A DNA stretch of 64,000 nt from Bimuria novae-zelandiae CBS 107.79 (lineage: Eukaryota > Ascomycota > Dothideomycetes > Pleosporales > Didymosphaeriaceae): NCBI GenBank assembly GCA_010015655.1, contig ML976679.1, positions 90,168 to 154,167 of the forward strand, given 5' to 3'. The notes below the pieces were generated by a model, which saw only the letters and a list, made by a program, of their open reading frames with translations, did not search any database and was not told where the DNA came from. Numbering within the stretch: the first letter of the stretch is position 1; the number at the start of each line of letters is the position of its first letter. Of the stretch, positions 25,986-36,685 are shown piece after piece. Made by a program: the position numbers and the translations under genes.

Positions 25986-26715
25986 TATTATATATATACA
26001 TTATTATTAAAATTAAGTTCATTTCTTACTTTATTACTACTTTTAAGGCTTTAATTATTAAAATTACTTTTTAAGAAGATGTTAAGGCGCTAACTTAGTT
26101 TTATTTAACCAAAAAGTAGTAATATTAAAGCTTAATATTTACCTATGTATACCTTTACTTTATGCTATATATAATAGTACATAATAGTTATAGATACTTA
26201 ATAATCTTTTAGAATTTAAATCCTAATTAACGCTAGTAAAGGAGAGGATTTAAAAGTACCTAAATAGCTTACTATTAAGTATAAATAAGTCCTTTAAAAA
26301 ATAGTTAAAGGCGTAATAATCGTCGCGTATAAGTTAGTATTAGCGTAAAAGTAGATTAGTAAGCTTTAAGCTACTAATAAGGTTACTATATAATATAAAT
26401 TATATAAAAAAAGTTACTATAATAGGAAGGAGTTCTTATAGCTAAAGAAGGCTAGTAACTAGCTACTCTAAAGGAGTTTAGGACGCGTAATAATAATGAA
26501 AGGCACAGAGGAGGGTGCGTGTTAATAAAATTAAGCCTGCTTTATAACGCTATGGGCACTATAGTAAGGCTAAGCATAACTTACGTATATATAAAAAAGT
26601 AGTAAAAATAAACTCAAAATAAATTTAATTATTTTAATTATTTTAATTTTTAATAACTATTTATGCGCGTTCTATACTATCGCGTAGAGTATAGATTTTG
26701 GTAAGGTCTTGGCAG
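25986..26715 (+). mobile_element. 5'-truncated second Fot1/pogo copy, in opposite orientation
   Basis: Reverse-complemented, this stretch aligns along its whole length (about 720 bp) with 17030-17747, the 3' part of the neighbouring pogo element. Its outer end has the same GGTCTTGGCAGAGTG terminus. Read on the plus strand it is the C-terminal half of the same transposase, full of stops. Homology stops exactly at the right end of the other element, which suggests that element inserted into this copy. Confidence 0.75.
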
Positions 26716-26837
26716 AGTGTCCGACTCGCTTGTGAAGTACGTTATAAGTAATAGCTAACTTAAGATAGTAGGCTATTATAAAGAAATTCTTTCAATAAAT
26801 TTATTAATAGTACTAGCGCGCCCTTGAATCTAAAAGC
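26716..26837. other. Right edge of the AT-rich block
   Basis: RIP-type sequence fading into normal composition. The first bases outside the pogo terminus (GTCCGACTCGCTTGTGAAGT) resemble the complement of 16990-17025, so the terminal repeat may extend a little further out than drawn. Confidence 0.4.
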
Positions 26838-28010
26838 ATCGTCTTCCACCACGAGCTCGGGCTAAACACTACCGAACTCCCCAGACTTGTCAACAATAAG
26901 CCAATCAAGCCGGTCTAGCCTAATATGGTAATTCACTAGCTCGCGTAGGTTAAGATGTTACTAAATTTGGTTAGATCGGCTTGATTGGCTTGATTGTTGA
27001 CAAGTCTGGAACTCCTATGGAATGCAGTTATGTATAGTTACTCGCACCCGCGCATGTGGATCAACGGGCACGCGTGGTGCTCGCCCAAGAAGTTGGAATA
27101 TGATATCTGCGGGAACTATGCGAGCCATGTACGTGATTGAACAAGACAGACCCCTGCAAGCACCCAATTGCCATATTCGCCACGAACCACGGTTTCGTCC
27201 CTCAGCACCAAGTCCCTTAACACCTCAATACTACACTCCTCGTCAAATCACATCATCACCACCACACTGCTGCCTCGGCACGTGTTTTGAAGCCTAGAGA
27301 GATGTACTTCATTTCTAATTAATTGTAGATGTAAGGAGAGTCTAGCGGCGCAAATGATTTGGCTCGGCCTATGGAGCAAGCCTAAATTGACGGGCAGGAA
27401 AAAAAAGGGAGTTCCGGTGTGATATCCTGGGGTATGTGCGCGGAGTTGTAAGAGATTATCGTACTTATGTTCATGTGGGTTGGCCGACTGATGAGATTTG
27501 CTCGTATGGTTTTCCTTGGTACTGATTTGTGGAAGGAGTATTTACCAATCCCTCAGCATCTCAAAGAAATTCGAGCCAAGTTCTGCAAAGAGTGGATGGC
27601 GAGGTTGGGGGAGCCGAAGATCTCGAATACCACGGCCTCAACGGGCCAGAAGCGTAGCAGGGAAGAAGACGTTGAGAGCGCTGAGCAGGGTCGTTTGAGC
27701 AAGAAGCAAAAGCCCCAGGAGGAATTGGATCTTTACGATGATCCAATCTTTCAGGTGTGAGAGCGGTAGTAGAGACTGACGAAGAAGTGCCGTAGAGCGA
27801 AGAATCGTCCGACGAAGAATATGATGAAGGTGAAGAAGAAGACGGAAGCGCGAAGAACGGCGGTCAAGAAGATGGCGCAAAAAGTCAAGATCGGACAACA
27901 CAAGCGCGTTCAGACAACAAGGAGAAGGTAGGCGAGAACGCGGAAAAGAACCAGGAACTCGGCGATGATGCTGCGAATTACGACTGAGCGGATTGGTTAT
28001 GAGGATATTC
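26838..28010 (+). pseudogene. Unknown gene, tandem copy A: N-terminally truncated and split by a MITE
   Basis: Segments match copy B (29025-30105) in order: KSIVFHHELGLNTTEL, then after the MITE NAV-YSYSH-MWINGHAWCSP-K-EYDI near 27025-27100, IWLGLWSKPKL near 27360, PQHLKEIRAKFCKEW near 27555, and an acidic DEEVP-SEES block near 27780. The 5' end is lost at the transposon block. A TGG-to-TAG change interrupts the acidic block and another stop follows the HAWCSP segment. The C-terminal 27467-27760 part could still be translated (97 codons) but is unlikely to be functional alone. I do not recognise the family. The MWINGHAWCSP signature would be the search query. Confidence 0.65.
26881..27009. 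mobile_element. 129-bp MITE with 41-bp terminal inverted repeats
   Basis: The termini CCAGACTTGTCAACAAT...CAAGCC are near-perfect inverted repeats over about 41 bp, leaving about 47 bp between them. AACTCC flanks it on both sides (26875-26880 and 27010-27015), consistent with a target duplication. It has no coding capacity. It interrupts the coding sequence of duplicated gene copy A. The superfamily cannot be fixed from the ends alone. Confidence 0.85.
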
Positions 28011-29024
28011 ATTTCGACTGGAGGTGACTTCCTGTGTACCTATCATTTCCTTCGTTATCCTAAGGCCGCGTTCGAGCTACGTTACTTTGATGTTTAGCAT
28101 TGTAATAGACTATATACCTGTCCCTTGAGCCTAAAACTCACTTTTCCGGCTTATGGCACGCATGACCCTGTTTAGACCTGATTCTAAATGCTCTCGACCC
28201 CTCGGTCTACCGCAGAGATTTAGCTTAGACACAAAAAGCCTTTCATGTGACGGTTAAGAACATTCTACTCCGACAGGAGCGGAAGGTTAGCCTTTTGCTC
28301 CGCGACATTTCATTAGCATATCGAGCTCGTAACAGTGCTTTAATCCTTTTCAAAATGTTCAGTGGTTACCCTGTTGCGTGGAAGGTCCCGGCACAGCACT
28401 AGCCTTATATTATCTCAACAACCAACCATCAGAATAAAACGAAAATTTTCAGAGAGATGCTCAGGCATCGTCAAAGTTTATCGGGGCCAATTTAGAAAGT
28501 TTCACCGAGCGGGTGTCTCTGAGCAGGCCGGGGACTGCCCATGCGCTTCTCTAATTCGGGTGCTTATCTCTACGAATTTTCTATTTATAATGCTTTTCAA
28601 GAGAACTTAAAATGCTGAACGACATAAAATGGTAGTTTCGCCGGATTTCAGAGTGTTTGGGGCTGGCACCACCTAACTCAACACCAAAGGCGGCACGACC
28701 CCGTTAAACACTAAAGACGCCAGGCACGCCACGGTAGAACACTCGTATTTTCCGATCAAACATAAAAATCTCCAAAAAGTTTCAGAGACAACCAGATACC
28801 ATTAGAGCACTATGAAGTGATTTCAGGAGCATCCTACCGTGGAATTTCAATGGGAGTTGCTTTTGAAATTCTGTGAAGCATCTTGATGTTCGCGACGCAA
28901 AAACGAAGAGGGTATAGCGCGGCTGCCATAAGCTGCAGACACAATAGTTGAAGGAGATCAACCTCCCATTCTCCATCCTTTTCCATCGCACCGCGCGCAA
29001 TTCTGCCATTTCCCATCCTCCAAC
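28011..29024. other. Intergenic between the two duplicated gene copies
   Basis: No gene recognised. Moderately AT-rich, with no repeat structure that I can see. The last 100 bp should hold the old promoter of copy B. Confidence 0.45.
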
Positions 29025-30105
29025 ATGGGTGAAAAAGATCCCGTGGATCCTGCTCGCGACGCTACACCTCAACGCTAAAATTTCGTCGTGTCGACAATTT
29101 CCACTGCACCGATACCTACGCTCTGGATGGAGACGGGCGAAAAGATGCGCTCTATCGTCTATAACACCGCCGTGGAACACAACCACGTCGTGCCTCATCA
29201 GGAAACCGAACTAGACCGTGAAGGGGATATTCCCAAGTTGATGAAAAACGCTGTCGTGTACACCTACTCGGATTCGCACTCCCAGATGTGGATCAATGGA
29301 CATGCGTGGTGCTCTCCGCGAAAAATCGAGTAGGATATAATGGAGGGGAAAACAAGTCAGATACGTGGGCGTCCACGCCTCATCAGCGTTCGCCAAATCT
29401 CCCCACGAAGAGCCATAGCTAATTGTGCAATCGCGTAGGAATGGCTCTCCGCACAGCTGATCTGGCTGGGGCTCTGGGATAAGCCGACCCTGAGTCCCAA
29501 TACCAAACAAGAGCTCGAACTCGATCTCATCGCGCATGTGTGACGCTGTGAGTATATCGGCAGAGGGAAATGGGTTGGCCACACCAAGGTGATTACTTGC
29601 TTTAGATGCTTCTCTATGTCCACTTACTAAGCTAAGAAAGGGGCTTATAACGGTCCCACGCCGCCTCAAAGACATCCGGGACATGCTCTAGGAGAAATGG
29701 ATCGCGAACCGCGCCACCCTGGAACCGAAAACCGCTGGTGTCAAACGACGGAGAACTTTCGATATTTACGCAAGAGAGGAATACGAGCAGAGCAAGAGTA
29801 AGAAGCCGAGATTGTTGAGGGAGGACTGGGAGGCGAGCATTAAGGACCACTTTTCCGCAGAACCTTGGGGGTATGTGGCTTTCAACGACGGTATCTCTGA
29901 CGAGGAAGTACCGTGGAGCGAAGAGTCGATGGATGAGCATCTGAAGACGAAGGTGGGGAGGATAATGGCGAGCAGGAGGAGGAAGAAAGTTATGATGAGG
30001 AGCAGGAGCAGTCTGACTATGAGCATGAATTGTTTCTCGAAAGGTGCAGGAGCGGTCGTCAGCGATTTTGGTAGGGGCATGTGGAAAAGCTTCACACGAT
30101 CCTAG
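29025..30105 (+). pseudogene. Unknown gene, tandem copy B (decayed)
   Basis: Starts MGEKDPVDPARD at 29025, followed by an in-frame TAA. It then reads MRSIVYNTAVEHNH, NAVVYTYSDSHSQMWINGHA, a TAG after SPRKIE, IWLGLWDKPTLSPNTKQELE, a TGA, PRRLKDIRDML-EKWIANR, and an acidic DEEVPWSEESMDE block near 29905. At least four stops or frame changes break it. The order of conserved blocks equals copy A, so the two arose by tandem duplication. The Lys/Arg-rich and acidic tail suggests a nuclear protein, but no domain is recognised. Confidence 0.65.
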
Positions 30106-30379
30106 TGTAGAATGGACACAGTTTCATTGAACTCACGGCGAGGGCCTTCCGCGTATTTATCTTTGGTCTGAATATATTCCACACCTACGCATACAGCTAA
30201 ACCTACAAGCACCCGCACCCGCACCCACCAACAACGCCAACGCTACTAATAAAGACCGACTGCACATGCCGCACAAAACAGAAACACCTATTACAAACCA
30301 AACACCTCTCCCAAACGCTAAACCACACAATGCAAACGAACGACCATATTGAAAGACAGCGACTTTTCAATGACTACGC
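30106..30379. other. Short intergenic region
   Basis: Contains the 3' flank of the gene that follows on the minus strand. No other feature seen. Confidence 0.4.
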
Positions 30380-31776
30380 TCATCGCGGAGGCCACTCCAT
30401 CGACACCTCGCTAACCGCATACCCCGGCCGCCACGCAGGATGAATGTCGCTGACCCCCGTATGACTCGGCGCGACCGACCGCGCCCTCGCCTCAACGACA
30501 TAGCTCACGCCGTCGTCACTCGCATACGACGGTGGACGGGGGCCCTGCTCCACCGGCGCCCCCCTCGCGCTGGACACAGAGCCGTTTCTCATACTAACCA
30601 CAGAGCCATTTCTCGTCCTCGCACTCGACACAGAGCCACTCCTCGACCCCGGATGCACACCAAACGGCGCCGCGGGAGGCGGAAGCGTGTCATCGACGCG
30701 CTGCCAGTGCAAAAGATTCGGATCAACCTTCACACTGCTGCGCCAAAGGCCGTACGCGGGAGGCGGGAGCTTAACATCTTTCTCGCCGCCGTCGGCGTCC
30801 AGCCCGGCGCCTTCAACGGCGTCCTCCTCGTCGGACGTGTACGCGTCTGCGAGCTCCTCGTCGCGCGCGAGGTGTACGCGGATCGGGCGCACGGGATGGA
30901 AGCCCTCGGGCCCCGTCATGTTCGGGATCGACGGGCGCTCTGGGTCCTCGCGCGGAGGGCGGAGAATAAGTATGCAGAGTCGGATGAGCGAGTGGCAGAA
31001 GAAGATGGTCGTGCCGAGCACGATCATGATGAAGAGGACGTGAATTTCCTGGCTGAGGGCGTTTTTGGAGAGGGCGAGTGCGAGGTCTACATGTCTATGT
31101 TAGCGTTTGTTCTGGGTAGAGAGTGGGATGGAGACTTACAGATTGCGAGAACGGTGGTCAGGAAGAGCCCGGATATGATGGATGCGACGAGTTTACCACG
31201 CGCCGCGGAGCCGCGCACGAAAGGCATGCAGCCGCGCTTCGAGCCGCGACGACGTACCCATGCGCGCTGGTTGCGGTGGTGCTTCCTCCGCCTGTGGTGG
31301 CGGCGTCGGCGGCGCTGCTGTACTTCGTCGCTCAGCACTTCCGTCTCGAGATCCACGCCTCGGCCGTAATCAAGATGTACGTCTGCTGGATGCCGATCTG
31401 GTACGTCCGAATCTCTTCGATACACGGTCTGGGGCTCCTGCGGATCCTGCAACGGCGCAATGGAGCGCATGTACGAGCGAGCTGTGTGCTGCGGGTGCAG
31501 TGGTGAGCGCGAGTCGTCTGAATTGCGTGGTCCGTTTGCAGCGTCCATATCGATGGGTGCAGGTGGGTGGTCGCGGCGGAAGAAGCCCATGAAGGGTGTT
31601 TTCGGACTGGAGTCGCCTCCGAGATTTGGTGATCGCGAGTAGATCGAGGACCCGTTGATGATGGAGCGCACATTGCTGTGTAGCGTGCCGAACCGTGATG
31701 AGCTTTGCGATGCTGGGGATCCATCTGGTGTTTGCTCAGGTCGAGGCGACCACTTGAATAGTGTCGGCATAGGCAT
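30380..31776 (-). CDS. Conserved fungal two-TM membrane protein, unnamed
   Basis: Two exons, 31776-31140 and 31086-30380, joined across a 53-nt intron (31139-31087; GTAAGT donor, TGTAG acceptor) at AI-Y-LALALS give 447 aa. The N-terminal 170 residues are Ser/Pro-rich and disordered. A very basic patch follows (RRRRRHHRRRKHHR), then a first hydrophobic segment (LVASIISGLFLTTVLAIYLALA) that the intron splits, and a second (VLFIMIVLGTTIFFCHSLIRLCILIL). The C-terminal tail is acidic, then Ser/Gly/Arg-rich with repeated NGSVVSMRNGSVSS phrases. The pattern is of a Pezizomycotina-wide integral membrane protein with both tails cytosolic. I know of no assigned function. The splice is strongly supported because it restores the first membrane helix. 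Confidence 0.8.
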
Positions 31777-33109
31777 GGTTGGTGGATGGTATTATCGTTC
31801 GGTAGACCTGGTTTCCGTCCTACGTCTGCGAAACAAGACCCGCAATGCTAGCTCTTGTTCTGCTGCTCGAGGGATATAGGACCTGGTACCCCGTACAGAA
31901 ATCCTCTGGTTTACTCCCGAAAGTAAAGGTTGGCGAATGTATAGATGAAAGTACCGACTTTGCGGTAAAGTGCAAAGAGTACGAAAGGAATCGAATATAA
32001 GGTTGAAGTGACTGGAGCCCGTCCGTCCGTCAAGACGAGGCATACATTTCGTCCTGTGAACCGTTGGCTGTTCTCCCACAACAACACTGCACCCCTTGAC
32101 AACTCTTGCAGAAGCGAAGAAGAAGACAGCTACTTGCAGTCCACAGTTCACGGTGAACTACCGCACGTACCCTCGCTTTGACCAACGAACGCGACTGTAA
32201 CGAGAGACGCGAAACCGGTGGTGAACAGCACAGCTGCACACGGCGACCAAAGGAAAGAGAAATAACGGGGCTTAAGGAGGGAAGAAGGGAAAGGAGCGCA
32301 GCCTCAAGTCGCACGAGGCCCTGCTGCAAGGACGACTGCTGGTGACGGCGATCTCTGGGGTTGAAGCATTGAGCGCGCGGGCCACGGGCTGCAACAGCTC
32401 GCGTATCAAATGACGGCCTCGCCCCTGATGAAACGTGATGGCGCTGCAAGCCCCCGCGGACCCACTGGCTGGAGGGGCTGTCTGTTCGGCCAGCGGGATC
32501 TGCTATGATCAGGGTTTCGTTGTGAATCCAATGAGCAATTGGGTGTGCGTCCAAAATTCCGAAACGCCGCGGACACTCGATACCAATCAACCCACGTCGA
32601 AACATGAACTCCTCAACAACGCCTGAATAGCGATGTAGACACGCATGAGTCTTCAAAAGAGCATCAATTTCCAGATTGAAGCATTCAAATTTCTTTGTTG
32701 ACAATCTTCACCTCGTAAAAGACGCGTCGTTGCACTATCGGTAATTTACAAATCCGCGTTTCTGTGCGCGTCCTCATCACCGTTTTCGCACCGTCAAGAC
32801 CCTAGTTCCCAACTCTGCACGTCGCACCGGCGTATCCAGTGTGCAGACAGCGCCCGAGTGACACTGCACGGCGCTAGGTCCGATGCATAGTGTCGCTTAA
32901 CCCCATTTTGTTTCTTGTCACGCTTTGCGCCATCTTGGTAGGTCGCGAGAGCCACAACCAAGACGCTTCACAGTGAATTCACTTTGCCAACTCCCCCACA
33001 AGGAGCGTGCGATCTGAGGATGCGGAGACCACTGGGGATCGCCAAGTTAGCTCGGTCCACTTGTCTTTGTCGCGATGGCGTTAAAACAGGTGCGCAGGGC
33101 CGAATATAC
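31777..33109. other. Intergenic, no supported gene
   Basis: Open frames exist, the longest 224 codons on the minus strand at 32030-32704, but their composition does not look coding and I see no domain. It holds the promoter of the two-TM gene. Confidence 0.45.
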
Positions 33110-34495
33110 TCAGATGACAGTCCCTCCCCCACCAAGCCGATTCAGGCTGAGGACTTGGTATAGCCTTGGACTGGGAACGTGTCGTCTCACCGCTTGTCGA
33201 AGGCGGCTTCCTCCGAAAGCTGAAACCATGGATCTACCAGAGCCGAAGCGGCGGGTGCGAAGGAAAATCACGGAACAAATGAAAAACAGAAGGACAAACT
33301 TACCGAGAGGCTGATCTTGAGGGTGGAAGCGGACGTCGTTCACCGCTCCCTTGTGGCCCGGCAACTTGTGCAAAAGCTTTCCGGTGGCAGCATCCCAAAT
33401 AGCTACGCTTTGGTCTCCACTGCCCGCTGCGATTCTCTTGCCATCAGCGTCCCAACTTGCTTTGAGCAGGTTGCGCTCTTGTCCTGTTGGCGCTCCGTCG
33501 TACGTTTTCAGTCCTCGATCGGCAGGCGCGAACGGTCGCACATCCCAGGTGCGAACAGTTGAGTCGTGTGCGTTGGACAACAGAGTTGTCTGGTCTGGAG
33601 AAAGCTGTAACGAAGTGATGGTATCCGTATGGCCGAGCAGAGAGTGTGTGACGGCCTTCTTCCTCAAATCCCAGACCTTGATGTCGTTGTCGATGCCGCC
33701 AGTAAACAGCTCGTTGCCAGCTTCCGATAAGGCTATCGCAGTGATTGGAAACTCGGTTGGTATAAAGCTGACGGCGTCCTTCGTTCTCGTGTCCCAAAGC
33801 TGTCCCTCAATTAGCGACGCTCCAGAACCTCCCACCAAGCTGACTTACGCCAATGTAGCCGTCATCGGAGCCGCTGACGAGCATTTCGTCGCCGCGCTTG
33901 CTGACGTCCATGCAATTGATCACCTCTTCGTGGCCCGGGTGCCTTCGTATCCGCTCGCCAGTCTCCACATCCCAGCTTGCCAGATGCATGTCCGCCGATG
34001 CGGAGAAGAGGACTTTCGAGTCGCGCGACCAGTGCAAGTCTAGCACGGCTTGCTTGTGGCCGGTGAGGATCCCGTAGTTGTCGCATGTCCCGGAGCTGTG
34101 CCAGAGTACTTCCGCTATCAGCTCAACTGCCTTTTTGACACCAGATTTACTCACATATCGAGCGGTCCATAGACCCCGAAGCGATAAACTGCCCAGTAGG
34201 ATCAAAACGGACTGCAAAGACCTCCCCACTGTGCCCAGTGAGCTCCATGACCGGGGACTGCAGAGTGCCGCCGCGCGGGACCTATCGTGCCTGTCAGTGG
34301 CGGAATCTTTAGCAATTGTGCTTTCCTGTGGTGCTTGAGGGTGTCACATACCGCTTGTATGAGCGCGCCATTCTGCCCGGGACTGTTTACCACGGCGACT
34401 GCAGGGTTTCCATTCAGATTCGCATCCGACTTTGCGCGCTTGACCAGCTGGGCCGAACCGAACGAATCGGCGGCGGGGCGCTTTTCGCCCGACAT
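33110..34495 (-). CDS. spf38: U5 snRNP 40-kDa WD40 protein (SNRNP40/Spf38 type)
   Basis: Six exons on the minus strand: 34495-34352, 34281-34155, 34108-33849, 33799-33304, 33233-33191 and 33146-33110, about 368 aa. Introns are 44-70 nt. The protein is a WD40 propeller close to human SNRNP40: SGSMDRSILLWHSSG-CDNYGILTGH, then FSASADMHLASWDVETGERI, GGIDNDIKVWDLRKK, SNAHDSTVRTWDVRPFAP and IAAGSGDQSVAIWD. SNRNP40 is a stable component of the U5 snRNP and the catalytic spliceosome. The first four exons are certain. The last two small exons are my best model: they recover the C-terminal 'DKRL' of the family, but the terminus (NRLGGGGTVI) is unusual and could be wrong. It is divergent from bet3, with 326 bp between the start codons. 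Confidence 0.88.
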
Positions 34496-34821
34496 TACGA
34501 GAGGGAGAAGTATGGAATTGTAGTCGTATGGTATAAAAAGTTGGTATTATCTATCCAGGCGCAATGTTGCAGGCAGCCACTGAACGTGACCGAAGCTGGC
34601 CTGGGACGGTGGTGAACTTTGGCAGGCGCCGTGGGACTAGCGCGATGCTGACTAACCCTACATGGATCTGCGACTTCCGTGGGCTTTGAGCGGCGCCTGC
34701 TTCGACACCTTGTTTAACCTTATATCGACAACCCCGACAATACCCCGCTCTCTCGACCCAATTCCCCACCTCGGCAGGCGTGCATATCGAAGGAACCGCT
34801 GCCCGAGTTGAGCTGTACAAG
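34496..34821. promoter_or_regulatory. Bidirectional promoter of spf38 and bet3
   Basis: Only 326 bp separate the two divergent start codons, so the promoters overlap or adjoin. No specific motif is assigned. Confidence 0.55.
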
Positions 34822-35600
34822 ATGGCTTCCTCAAAAGCCGGCCGTTTGGGCGAGGAGTGAGCCCCAGCCTGTCCAGCGTACATCTATGGCATGCGCTAAT
34901 CATCGCCAGAGTCTGGAAGTCGTAAGTCTCCACATTAGCGCAAAGGAAACCGGTCTGACGGGCAGAGGCCGCGAGTCGATAAGGTCAGCGCCGAGCTTGT
35001 TACGCTTACCTATGGCACGATAGTTGCTCAGCTATGCAAAGACTACGAGTTCAACTACCCCGAGGTCAACAAGCAGCTAGACCGCATGGGCTACAACATT
35101 GGGCTGCGCCTGATTGAGGACTTTCTCGCAAAGTCGAACGCGCCCGCATGTTCCAACTTCCGCGAGGTTGCCGAGATGATCTCAAAGGTAGACCCGCACG
35201 ACATGCCCTGGACGGACGAAGCTTAAGATGTACCAGGTCGGCTTCAAGATCTTCCTCAACATCACACCGACCATTGCGAACTGGTCGAGCGATAGCAAGC
35301 AGTTCTCGCTCATCTTCGAGGAGAACCCGCTGGCAGACTTTGTCGAACTGCCCGACGACGGCCGGGCACAAGATGAGCTATGGTTCTCGAATATTCTTGT
35401 CGGCGTGTTGAGGGGTGCACTGGAAATGGTGGGTTGCTTGCATGTCTCTTCGCACAATCGGAGGCTGACATTGGGCGCAGGTGCACATGCAGGTCGAAGC
35501 ACACTTCACCAGCGACGTGCTTCGCGGCAACGATACCACTGAGATGAGGATATCGCTGATCCGCTACATCGACGACGAAATGCCGCCGGACGATGAGTGA
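34822..35600 (+). CDS. bet3: TRAPP complex subunit Bet3
   Basis: Five exons: 34822-34856, 34910-34921, 34968-35187, 35237-35428 and 35481-35600, giving 192 aa, the normal Bet3 length. The second exon is only 12 nt. It completes GEEVWKSPRVDKV, which matches fungal Bet3 N-termini. Family blocks seen are [70 protein letters not shown] and [10 protein letters not shown]. Bet3 is the core scaffold subunit shared by TRAPP complexes, which activate the Rab Ypt1 at the ER-Golgi and Golgi. The Cys in the usual palmitoylation region should be checked: the sequence reads SNAPACSNF there. Every intron keeps the expected frame. Confidence 0.95.
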
Positions 35601-36685
35601 AGCTGAGTGTTCGCGATGGAAATTCGGAGGATACCCATTGAGTAGTTGTGTGCATTTGGGGAGCAGGCGTATGAGGGATTTGCACTCGGACATGTCTTAT
35701 CTGCATCTCACGGCCGGAGCTATGCGATTGGGAAATGCACATGGGCGAAAGTGCAAGTTGTGGGGCGCAACGCACGCTTCCCGGTGGCGGGCGGCTGCGC
35801 ACTTGCCACGTAGATGATGGCGCTTCTGCACGCATCAGCGAAAGTGCAGAAAGTAGTCGCGCTGTGCTGCGTTATGTGTAGAATAACTGCGACGGGTGCA
35901 GTCGGAGTTGTAGCTCCGCGCGCTACTCTCTAATCGCGCGTCAATCCCAAGTCATATGACACGACACGTATCCGAACCAGAACAGAACTATCCCAGCATT
36001 GTGCAGATAATCGCGGTGCGCGGTCTGGCAGGCAATGGATGCGTGAATTGCACGTTGACACACGGTGCAGTCGCGCGGTGCGTCGTGAAGAGGCTGGGAG
36101 AGCCCTAAAGCCAATAATAGCACGTGTGCCTTGGCGCTAACTGCAATCCTTGGCCCCCCTCGTGGAGGAGGTCGCAGCTGCCCGCTACACCCTCGCCGTG
36201 CTGACTTCCACCCTCGTCCATCGCGCCCCATCTCGGCGGCTTGCCCACTGCACTGCACGCACGCACGCTGCCCTTTGGAGTTGGAGTCGTCGTCGCCGTC
36301 GCGCTGCAAGCCTGCGCTGGACATTGAGCCGTGCCCTGGCCACTGCAAAAGGCTGCTCGCTCACCGCGCCATCGCTAGACCCTGCTGCGCTCCGCCGGCG
36401 CTCCTCCCCATCCATATCCACACCCATACCAACCTCCACCCCCCCCCCCCCCCCCCCCCCCCCGACACAGCAAACGCGGCGCCTCACCTCCTCACCACCT
36501 CACGCCCCGTCCAGCAGCAGTCGCCACGGCGTGTGGTCCATGCAGCTGTAGTAGCAGCCGCCCTCTAGCGACAGCACCGACGTGCGATCACGCATAGACA
36601 CCACGACAAGTCCACCCAGGCCACGCCGTCGCGCGCCACTCTTGTGCACCTGCACGGCTGCTCCTCGCAGCATCCTCGAGACGCG
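35601..36685. promoter_or_regulatory. Long upstream region/5' leader of somA, with a 25-base C run
   Basis: About 1.1 kb without a supported gene. It contains an uninterrupted run of 25 cytosines (36439-36463) and C-rich sequence before the start codon. Regulators of this class commonly have long leaders. The open frames here are products of the C-rich low complexity. Confidence 0.5.
36439..36463 (+). repeat. Poly(C) tract, 25 bases
   Basis: Uninterrupted C25, about 220 bp upstream of the somA start. Length may vary between isolates or be a sequencing artefact. Confidence 0.9.

Noticed and set aside
30440..31369. 309-codon plus-strand open frame
   Set aside because: Arg-rich antisense shadow of the two-TM membrane protein gene, whose intron and helices are convincing on the other strand.
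32030..32704. 224-codon open frame on the minus strand
   Set aside because: No domain, composition unlike the neighbouring genes, and it overlaps the promoter region of the two-TM gene. Length alone is not evidence in GC-balanced DNA.
36131..36568. Overlapping open frames on both strands around the C25 tract
   Set aside because: Proline- or glycine-rich products created by the poly(C) run; no family resemblance.
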